Assembly (NCBI GenBank): GCA_015832175.1
Contig: WJXW01000013.1
Coordinates: forward strand, 1,612,001 to 1,676,000
Direction: 5' to 3'
DNA from: Paraphaeosphaeria minitans
Taxonomy: Eukaryota > Ascomycota > Dothideomycetes > Pleosporales > Didymosphaeriaceae
DNA: 64,000 bases
Shown here: piece by piece, positions 56,200-64,000 of the stretch
Numbering within the stretch: the stretch's first letter is position 1
Layout: the number at the start of each line of letters is the position of its first letter
Program-made: the position numbers and the translations under genes
The notes under the pieces: model-generated
Told to the model about the DNA's origin: nothing
The model's database searches: none
The model's input: only the letters and a program-made list of their open reading frames with translations

Positions 56200-56547
56200 G
56201 CGGGACGCTGGGCGAATTCTCACGCTTCCAACGGGAATGGCGTGGTGACATCTCCTGGTGTGTTTTTTGGAGGGTCATCCGCGGGAATGGAGCGGGTCTG
56301 ATCGAGTGTGTGAAGCATCCGTCTTCCTCGCCACAACCCCGCGCCTTGTGTCTGCTTTTCGTCACCATGCCGAGCGTTGTGTCGGAAATTCTCCGTAAAG
56401 ATACATCCCAAGTCCCCTCCATCCCTGCCTAATCGTCTTTCTTCCTCGACACTCCATGTTGCCCTTCGCGCAACGCCCTATCCACTTCTTTCCAAACCGT
56501 CACTCGAGATTCTCCTTCCCCCCCCCCTCCCCCCCCCCACACACACA

Positions 56548-56979
56548 TCATTTTCTTTCCTCTTCCAAATAAACCCCAGTATGCTCCTCCCTCGCCTTCG
56601 GCCACAAGAAAACCAACCCCAGCGACGCAAACAATCCACCCATCATCATCACAATGGCAAGCCAGCATATCGGAATGCCCACATGTCTCCAGAACTTCCA
56701 CCGCGGGCTGCGTCTCGGTCTCTCATACATACTCTGGCTCTCCAGAGTGCGCGGGGTCTCGACATGAGGTGGCTCGTACGGCGGTCGCGGTGTTTCCGGA
56801 AATTGGCTTATGTACGACGGCGGCTGAGGCACGGCGTAGTAGGGCGGCGGTGGGATGGTGTGGGCTGGTGAAGGATGCCGAGGGGGATCCGGTGGCGTGT
56901 AGCCTGGGTACTGGGAGGTGGTTCCAGGTATGGTGGGAGCCTGAGTGGACCAGTCCGCGAAGACTGGGATCGAGTTCAT
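56548..56979 (-). CDS. Pro-rich single-pass membrane protein
   Basis: 143 aa from the ATG giving MNSIPVFADWSTQAP. The first 95 residues are Pro/Tyr-rich (TIPPPPYYAVPQPP) with several PPxY-like motifs. One transmembrane helix follows (IPICWLAIVMMMGGLFASLG), then a short charged tail (AREEHTGVYLEEERK). The layout is that of small fungal membrane proteins of unknown role. PPxY motifs next to a membrane helix resemble arrestin/Rsp5 adaptor tails; that is inference. An upstream in-frame start at 57006 is possible. A C-rich and CA run lies just downstream (56519-56545). Confidence 0.6.
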   Translation of the reverse strand: MNSIPVFADWSTQAPTIPGTTSQYPGYTPPDPPRHPSPAHTIPPPPYYAVPQPPSYISQFPETPRPPYEPPHVETPRTLESQSMYERPRRSPRWKFWRHVGIPICWLAIVMMMGGLFASLGLVFLWPKAREEHTGVYLEEERK

Positions 56980-58180
56980 GGTGGCGGCGGCTACGTATAA
57001 AGTCATTTCTTTCTGGGTGCAGAGAGGAGGGGAGGTAGGTTTTCAGGTGGAGGTTTTACATGTTCGCGGTCATCATGGGCCCTTTGGTGGCTGAGGTGGT
57101 AGTGTTGTGTTGAGGTGTTTAGTTCAATTGTGGGACACCCATTGGGGTTTACTGTGGGCGGGATTGATATCTCCCGCACCTATTTGGCTGCACCCCTACC
57201 CACTAAAATCGAAGTTTGGATCAGCCTTCCCACTCTGTTGTTGGACTAGAGGCTGGAAACGCTGCACCCATCCACTTCTGTTTGAGCAGGTAGGGGCTGT
57301 GTTTTGATCTTTGCAATGATGCGTTCGTACCCTCGATGCCAGGAGTCCCGTTTCTTCATCCTTGCATGCCTTTCTCCAGTGAGGTCATTTGATTCAGTGT
57401 GCCACGCCTGCCCTTCAATGGCAGCTCCACAATAGGAACTGACACCCGTCGTATAAAGCCATTTTGTGAGGAGTTGAGCCGTGGAGATTTTGCGCGTTGA
57501 CGTCTGCTTAGCATTCATCAATAATTGTTTGAGGTTTTTAGCCCGAAAGCTACTGCGTAACGGACTCTCTTCAAGACTATCTCTCGCGTTCACGCTTTTG
57601 GTTCTGTGTGCACTAGATTATACTCTAGCAATCGCACGTCTGCCACACCAGCAGCACGATGTGGTATTGTGCTTCCCAGCATGTCAGATTGGTTCTAAGG
57701 TATAGCTGTGGATTTTCCTAAAACCTCCAGGCTTGCGAGGTTCCGCTCTTATATACCCAGTAGATGAGCCTTTTGCCGCATTCGACGAGCGTTTCTCCAC
57801 AACCATTTTCCTTCTTTGGGGTCGATCCCTCCGTTTCCGAGAAGATGTGCAAGTTCATCCCTACGACTGGCTATGATGACTCCGCCTCTGACACCAGACC
57901 TCCCCATTGGAGAAGAGAGCGCGGATCTTCCAGCTACATCATTGAGGTTCGGATCAAAGATAAATGTTCTTGCGATGAGCGAAAAACTCCGGTACACAGT
58001 AGTTCTCAACGATTGCAGCATAGAGCAAGGGAGTATGTTCCTAAACGGTTTGAATACTGACATTTGATGCGTTAACCAATTCTTGAAGCTTGGCGCCTTC
58101 CGACATAGGTATTAGGTATAGAACAATACGCAGGGGAGATGGCTCAAGTATATTTGTATATGCATGCGACTTGGGGTCTC

Positions 58181-58363
58181 TCACTTGATTGCATCTTTGA
58201 GATATGTATCGAATGAGCCTAGGGAGTCGAACAGTCGATATAAAGCAATCCCGCCCAGGCAATCCAAATATTTGTGGCTAATTGAAAGACGGTCCAGATA
58301 TCCGTCACAGTCAGGGATAAAAGTGGCACATTCCTGCACGGTTGGCGGCAATTCAAGTTCCAT
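58181..58363 (-). CDS. possible small ORF or exon
   Basis: A 60-codon minus-strand frame with protein-like content (MELELPPTVQECATFIPDCD ... HKYLDCLGGIALYRLFDSLG). A GTGAGA donor-like site overlaps its last codons, so it may be a first exon whose partner (perhaps the frame ending at 58041) was not resolved. Not recognised. Confidence 0.25.
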   Translation of the reverse strand: MELELPPTVQECATFIPDCDGYLDRLSISHKYLDCLGGIALYRLFDSLGSFDTYLKDAIK

Positions 58364-58607
58364 CGTAGCGTTAGTGAATATATCGTCAACCCCGACGGTG
58401 ATTGGGTGGCCATACTAATTATCGTGCGTAGCTCAGACCGAATACCACATGATGCATATCGTCGTCTCTCTGCAAGTACTACCTAGCAAAAATATGGTAG
58501 CTCAATCGGAAGACCCTTCGATTGAGATCCTTGACAAATTCTTCATTCTGCAGTAGTGTATAAACAAGTTTGCATCCTGTTCTGGGGAAAGATGAGTTGA
58601 CAAGACA

Positions 58608-58615
58608 TGACGTCA
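58608..58615. promoter_or_regulatory. TGACGTCA (CRE/ATF-type bZIP) palindrome
   Basis: Perfect palindrome 147 bp upstream of the DNA glycosylase start codon. Confidence 0.45.
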
Positions 58616-58762
58616 GCAATCGCGTAATCACGGGACCTCGTGTTTCGCGGAGTTCACCTGCTGCGACAGCTCGCAAACTTTACTTTTCCATCCACCAAAT
58701 CCCATTGGAAATTCCCACCCCTCTGGATTTGAAATTCTCAGCAATATTGTCAATCTGGGCCG

Positions 58763-59704
58763 ATGTCACCAAATGGCACTCCGGAGCACGATGAAACTTT
58801 TGACGAGGTGAAACCTTCGACGCCTTCTGGGTCTGCAGCTCAACCGCCCCATGATGATCTCACGCCCTCGTTCAAGGGGCAACTGGCGAAATTTCAGTAT
58901 ACATCCACTACTCCCATAAGCAATGGTGCCATTCGAAAAACCACCACTCCTTTACGCTCTTCAAAGCGCATGCGAGACGCGGTGACAACTGTGAACGCAA
59001 CCGATGAGACGGTAGACGAACCATCTTCACGACCCATCAAGAAGCGCAATTCGAGCGGCTATGCGCCATCCTCCAAATATGCGCACCTGTCACCTCTCGT
59101 TGACATCCTCGAACCGAATTTGATCTGTGTATTTGTTGGCACGAATCCCGGCGTGCAAACCGCGACCTCCGGCCATGCCTACGCTCACCCTTCAAACCAT
59201 TTTTGGAAACTACTCCACAGCTCAGGGCTCACTGATAGACGACTGCTGCCTACCGAAGACCGCTCTCTGCCTGTGAGGTACTGCATGGGCAATACAAATA
59301 TTGTTTCGCGCCCTTCGAAGAACGCTGCCGAGCTTTCAAAAAAAGAGATGGTGGCCGGAGCTGGAGATCTGGAGGCCAAGTTCCGGGGGTTCAGACCGGA
59401 GGCAGTATGCATTGTTGGTAAGGGTATCTGGGAAGCGATATGGAAATACAGAATGGGTAGGGCGATACGGAAGGAAGAGTTTCGATATGGGTGGCAGGAT
59501 GGCGAGATGAACATGGGGAAGGTGGATGGCGAAGAAAGTTGGAGAGGGAGCAAGGTATTTGTCGCGACGAGCACAAGTGGACTCGCTGCGAACTTGAAGC
59601 CAGAGGAGAAGGAAGCCATCTGGAAGCCATTTGGAATTTGGGTGCAAGAAAGAAGAGAGGAGAGAGGTTTCGTGCCTGGAAGCGAGGAATACAATGCACG
59701 GTAA
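58763..59704 (+). CDS. TDG/MUG-family G/T(U)-mismatch DNA glycosylase
   Basis: Intronless, 313 aa. A disordered, basic N-terminal 110 residues (RPIKKRNSSGYAP looks nuclear) precedes the catalytic domain. Motif A is FVGTNPGVQTATSGHAYAHP followed by SNHFWKLLHSSGLT, containing the catalytic Asn of GxNPG. Motif B is VFVATSTSGLAA, the intercalation loop region of the family. This matches TDG/MUG enzymes such as fission-yeast Thp1, which remove uracil, thymine or damaged pyrimidines opposite guanine. An Arg/Lys/Trp-rich insert (about residues 225-255) separates late strands. Both motifs are intact. The role in a genome with RIP-like mutation is open. Confidence 0.92.
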   Translation: MSPNGTPEHDETFDEVKPSTPSGSAAQPPHDDLTPSFKGQLAKFQYTSTTPISNGAIRKTTTPLRSSKRMRDAVTTVNATDETVDEPSSRPIKKRNSSGYAPSSKYAHLSPLVDILEPNLICVFVGTNPGVQTATSGHAYAHPSNHFWKLLHSSGLTDRRLLPTEDRSLPVRYCMGNTNIVSRPSKNAAELSKKEMVAGAGDLEAKFRGFRPEAVCIVGKGIWEAIWKYRMGRAIRKEEFRYGWQDGEMNMGKVDGEESWRGSKVFVATSTSGLAANLKPEEKEAIWKPFGIWVQERREERGFVPGSEEYNAR

Positions 59705-60261
59705 CAACACGACAGCTCACCTGAAGACATTAATGCGGTGTGTGGAGATGCCACCCATAAGACGCAACGCAGCTCCATCTGGGATCGTTACCCTAAGTCA
59801 AGCCTGGGTCTATCGTAGTGGGATAGAACTCCTCCGAGCAAGAGGCGAAATTGTTCACTTTCACTTTCATACATGAACAACGCTCCGCTGCAATCTAGAT
59901 TGGCCACCGCGATGTCAATATCTTACTGAATCATAAGCAGCACGCTCTTGCTAGAGCGCTTGAATGAGTAGATAGTAAGTGTATCTTATAATCTTCAGCT
60001 ATCGAAAACCATTGTTGTTTAGCTTGCTACTTCTATTGAGTTCTATCGCTGCTTTCATGCATAAGATCGATATCCTGGTACTTCATCCAAAAGATGGAAA
60101 AGAGGGCCCTTGGGATAAATTCTCCAGACGCTCTGCGCACTGTGGTCTGCCTTACAAAGGACACCTAAGAAAATGTGCTAGATCATCTGTGACTATGGAA
60201 TACAAGCAAGGGGAGAATTCGAGCATGATCGTGAATACAGTTAACATTATTACTACTAATA
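59705..60261. other. intergenic, no gene seen
   Basis: AT-leaning spacer between the glycosylase and the convergent LysM gene. Confidence 0.5.
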
Positions 60262-61560
60262 CTATGCAATGTCGACGTCTATAGCACAGCAACGCACGCA
60301 TACGTGTTCAACCCACAAGTTTCCACACGTCGACCCGACCGCCGGATTCCACTTCACGAAGTTTGCCGGGCTAATCTTGTACTTTGAAGCAAGCGTCGAG
60401 CAATTGTCGCCGCTCACAACATAGTGGAACGTCTTGCAGCTCGTCGTCATGCCCTCCTGGTACGGCGTGGGCGTGGCAACACCGTTTACAGGACGCGTCG
60501 AGGTGGCAGGGGTGGAGGTGGTCGTCGTGGGCGTGTGTCCAATGATAGAGATGCAAATGTACTGCGTCACGCAGTTAGTTACACAGTTTACCTATCTTGT
60601 GTAAAAGCGACTTACGGTGTCGAGCAACAGGTTACCACAGCCTGAGCCAACGGCTGGGTTCCAAGAGATGATCTGTGCGGACGTGACGCCTTTCGCGGAG
60701 CTGATCTTGGCGCATGTGTCGCCGGATTTCACCATGTAGAAGCTGTCGCAGTTGCTGACCATGCCCTCCTGGATCGGTTCGGGGTTGAGATGCCGTTGCC
60801 TGGCTTCGTGGTGCTAGGGGCTGCGGAGGTGGGTGTGCGCCCGATGATGCTCACGCATGCGTAGGCGTTTGCCCAGAGGCCGTTGCAGGAAGAGCCAGCA
60901 GTTGGGTTCCACGCGATAAACTGCGCCACGGAGATGCCGTAGCCTTTGGCGATGGTATCGCAGTCGTCATCCTGCTGGACGAAGTAGAATGCGTCGCAGT
61001 TAGGGGCAATCTCAGGCTGCAGTGGAGAGGGCGTTTCGACTCCGTTGGTGGGTGTCGTTATCGTAGGTGGCGCCGTGGTTGATGGCGATGTCACGAGGGT
61101 CGAAGAAGAAGTCGTAACCACCGGCATGGACGAAGAAGCAGAGGTGATCTGCGCTGACGAAGAAGAGCTGGACGAGGAAGGACTGGACAAAGAGGTGCTT
61201 GGAGCAGGCTCGTTCAAGACCTCGACACAATAAGATTTCCCAACGATAAGACCTCCGCAGTCAGTGGTAATGGATGGATTCTAGCGTTAATCAGCACGTA
61301 TAACGTCAATATATGGAACAAGTTCCTACCCAGCGACGGAATGCGGCGAGAGTGATGAAGTTTTCCTGCACCAGGGTAGGGCAGGAGGTTGCCGAAGTCA
61401 AGTCGACCCACCAAGAGCAATGTTTCGTAGTGTTCAGATCGTATGGCAATGATGGATTTGATCCGTCACGTTGCACGAGACGGGTTGCTCCTAGTACGAG
61501 GGCAGCATGAAGGAGGCCGGTGCTAAGAAGCAGGCTGGAAGCGTAAGATGGAGACAACAT
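60262..61560 (-). CDS. secreted protein with four LysM domains, one frameshift
   Basis: Exons 61330-61560, 60616-61280 and 60262-60561. A signal peptide (LLLSTGLLHAALVLGA) is followed by a first divergent LysM (HCSWWVDLTSATSC ... FRRWNPSITTDCGGL, split by an intron at W/N), a Ser/Thr-rich linker, then LysM 2 (CDAFYFVQQDDDCDTI ... WNPTAGSSC), LysM 3 (CDSFYMVKSGDTCAKI ... WNPAVGSGC) and LysM 4 (CKTFHYVVSGDNCSTL ... WNPAVGSTC). These bind chitin oligomers outside the cell; relatives protect hyphae or mask chitin from hosts. Between LysM 2 and 3 the frame breaks at four Gs on the plus strand (60781-60784); one more base there restores frame. As given, LysM 3 and 4 would be lost. Pseudogene or base-call error. 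Confidence 0.85.
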
Positions 61561-62040
61561 GATTATGCAGTGGTAAGTATAGTGAGAGATGGAACTGCGT
61601 GCGCTCCTTGTGCGATGATAATCAGAGGACTGACATTCTGTTTACGCAGCTATGTGAAGGGACTATGGTAAGCCTCCATAATGGTACGAGCATATTGGAC
61701 CAGAAAGCGAAGGAGCATAGTGTTACGCCGTAGGCGACTGGCCTCTCTCCTGCATTTTTCCACCATTGGCCTACATTTCCTGCCTTCAGCATAAGCGTAG
61801 GATCATCAAATGCACTGAGTGGAGCTACCAGCGAGGCGACTAGAACAGAGTCCACGGAAACCCCCAGCGACCGAAAGTTTTCACGACACGGAACTGAACC
61901 CTGACTTGGAAAAGCTTTTATCGGTGCCGAACGATACAGGTTCTTGGCTCTCACTAGTCTTTCAGTAAGATGCCCCTAAGTGTGTCATACGTAGGAATGG
62001 TTCTATTCTAGAATCTGTTGGCGGAAGGTGTCCCGCAGCG
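61561..62040. other. LysM gene promoter and spacer to AT-rich block
   Basis: Normal base composition. A minus-strand frame (61622-61954) is not recognisable. Confidence 0.5.
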
Positions 62041-64000
62041 CACCTGGCAGGCGCAACCGTACTAGCCCAATCTATATAGGCAACCCGCTGGGAAAAACAA
62101 TCTATCACTTTTACACTTAACTTCATATTTTTATATAGTTATAAGCCTAGAGCTCTACTACCTACTGATTTACATGCGCTATATAGCTATCGCACCCTTT
62201 ATTATCTATAGCTACTTGCCGTAGCTTTGCTAAGATTATTACTATCACTAACGCTACTTTGTTAACCACTGGACCTCTCTAGAACGAGAGAGCCTATTTA
62301 ATTACTACTACATTTTATAGTAACTCCTACTAACGCGTTTAAATAGCCTTAAACTACGCTGTTTAATTACTAGCACTAAGTTACTTAATACTAGTAGTTT
62401 ATATTTATAATATAATAATATTAGCTTTTTTATTTAAACTAGACCTCGCGTGTAATAGGCTTAATACTTAGGAAGCCAAATTACTAAAAATAATACTTTT
62501 ATAAATTTGTAAGAAGTAGAAGTTAAACTTCTACTACTATAGTATAAAGGTTGGCCTGCGATGCAAAGTTAGAGAAACATAGGTCTAATTAGCTATTATT
62601 TAAGATAGCTAATTAGGGAACTAAGAACACGAAACTAAAAAAAAACTAATAAGGATAAGATATAAATAAGGGACCTAATAGATAATTAGAGTAGTTAGAT
62701 TTTTAAAATAGATTTTAGATAGAATAACTTAACTTCTTCTTTTATACTCCTTACTTAAAGCACACTATAAACACAAATATTAGTAAGGGATATAGGGCTA
62801 CTTTTAAAAGGATATAGAGAAGTTTAGTAAATAGTATTTAGAGAACTAATAGAACCTATTTAGTAGACTTTTAAGTAGCTACTAGATAGCTAGAAATAAA
62901 GTAATAAGACGAATAGACTTTTAAGTAGCTATTAGGTATATAGATAGATAGACTATATAGACTTTTAAGTAGTTATTAGTTATCTAGATAGACAGGTTAA
63001 TAGACTTTTAAGTAGTTACTAATTACCTAAAAATAAAATAATATACTAATAGACTTTTAGGTAGCTATCTAGTACTAGCATAGACTATATAAACTTTTAA
63101 GTAGTTATTAGTTGCCTAGGAATATAAAAATAACAGACTAATAGACTTTTAAGCAGCTATTAGGTAGAAAGAGCGATAGACTAAAGGACCTTTAAGTAGG
63201 TACTAGACTCCTAGAACGAGTAAATATAATAGACCCTAAATAATTATAGTCTAAGTAATAATTAAGTTAGGGACAAAAAGAGAATAAAATATTAGTAGTA
63301 GGATTCTATTAAGCGAGATTATTATCTATATACCTAAAATTAAATCGCTAACAGAAAACCAGTATAAGAGAAAGTAGATAAGAGAAAAAAAAAAGGGAAT
63401 AAAAAAGAAAATAGACAAAATGGATTTATATAGGTTTTATAATAACCTTATTTACCTAACTATCCCTATTAAGACTAGCACTAGTTAAATAAGCTAGGGT
63501 ATTAATAATTACTTTTTAGAAGACATAGATAAAAGAAAACAGTTTAAGAATAAAAAAGTAGAAATAGAAGAAGACTTCCTCTAAAAAAGTAATATAGCTT
63601 AGTTTATTCTAAGCCTAAATAATAGTAATACACTAAGCTTTAGTAGTATTAATATTACTATCTCCCTAGAAGACTATAACTTTGAAATAGAAGGAGTAGA
63701 GTAGAGTAAGGAGCTTAAGAAGTAAAAGCTATTCTACTTCTACTTAGGCACCTACCAAAGGGATATTATAAAGCTACTAGTCTATAGAAGCACTTTAGTT
63801 AATTAAAAAAATTTTTAGAGAATACTTTACTCTAAGTACTTATTAATAGACTTAGAGTACTAAGTGTTAACTAGGGCCTACTTTAAGAGCTAGCTTAATA
63901 AAGTAAGCTAATAGCCTATTATATTAAATAACTACTTCTATAAGTTTAATAGCTATACCTAAGCTACGCTTACCTAATTATAAATTGTGTAGATAGAAGT
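62041..64000. mobile_element. AT-rich, RIP-like degraded repeat, continuing past the window
   Basis: From about 62050 the sequence becomes extremely AT-rich with dense TpA steps, almost no CpG or CpA, and stops in every frame. This is the pattern left by repeat-induced point mutation of a transposon in a filamentous ascomycete. No transposase, reverse transcriptase, LTR or terminal repeat can be recognised, so the class is unknown. Purine-rich stretches around 63370-63420 and 63530-63560 (poly-Lys-like when read as codons) hint at former coding. The element is not bounded on the right. Confidence 0.75.
62865..63230. repeat. eight-copy minisatellite (AGACTTTTAAGTAG core)
   Basis: The core recurs at 62865, 62915, 62959, 63002, 63051, 63091, 63143 and 63187, with spacings of 40-52 bp. 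The second half of each unit (for example CTATTAGGTATATAGATAGA) varies. Confidence 0.85.

Larger units (their letters stand above)
56980..58762. other. intergenic with weak small ORFs
   Basis: Frames at 57246-57593 and 57749-58063 on the minus strand lack recognisable content. One better candidate is listed at 58181-58363. TGACGTCA lies at 58608. Confidence 0.4.

Noticed and set aside
57246..57593. 115-codon minus-strand frame
   Set aside because: No recognisable content and no signal of coding bias beyond chance.
57749..58063. 104-codon minus-strand frame
   Set aside because: Two plus-strand frames over the same bases are equally open; no domain or splice support.

Overview
The window looks like nuclear DNA of a filamentous ascomycete. 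Genes are split by short introns (mostly 42-70 nt) with GTAAGT-type donors and CTAAC/CTGAC branch points. The content is typically fungal: a PDR-type ABC transporter, NoxA, a LysM secreted protein, a fungal 7TM rhodopsin-domain protein and xylitol dehydrogenase. The right end (about 62.05-64 kb) is a very AT-rich, TpA-rich block full of stops, as expected for a repeat hit by repeat-induced point mutation (RIP). AT-rich blocks beside GC-balanced genes, plus many CTAGGTACC-like intergenic motifs, suggest a dothideomycete, perhaps Pleosporales. That placement is inference; no marker gene was compared.

Layout. 0-14 kb is a decayed, gene-poor left part: a hypothetical protein, a putatively secreted uncharacterised protein with one frameshift, a BTB/POZ gene with one frameshift, and a full-length PDR ABC transporter that keeps its exon structure but carries four in-frame stops. 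14-18 kb holds a small secreted Thr/Pro-rich protein and a 7TM rhodopsin-domain protein. 18.7-23.1 kb is one large glycosyltransferase gene with PPxY motifs and a C-terminal array of ubiquitin-interacting-like motifs. 24-29 kb has a glycosylasparaginase, two weak small ORFs and an S1/P1 nuclease. 29.2-37.1 kb is a dense housekeeping island: xylitol dehydrogenase, a lysine-methyltransferase-like protein, VPS28, NOC2 (divergent from VPS28 across 184 bp) and a double GFA-domain protein. 37-44 kb is mostly non-coding apart from a small membrane protein and a possible gene relic. 44.1-59.7 kb holds noxA, a CBM48-like protein, an Msd1/TinA-like spindle-pole protein, the 3-hydroxyacyl-CoA dehydratase PHS1, a VOC-fold dioxygenase-like protein, a Pro-rich membrane protein and a TDG/MUG-type DNA glycosylase. 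A four-LysM secreted protein (60.3-61.6 kb, frameshifted) sits next to the AT-rich block.

No secondary-metabolite cluster, CRISPR array, rRNA or convincing tRNA was found. The genes do not form one pathway. Two threads recur: secreted or surface functions near decayed sequence (LysM protein, S1 nuclease, glycosylasparaginase, small secreted proteins), and broken genes clustered towards the two ends. Three genes each need exactly one extra base at or beside a short homopolymer to restore frame, so sequence error must be excluded before calling those three pseudogenes. The ABC transporter, with four independent stops, is much harder to explain that way.
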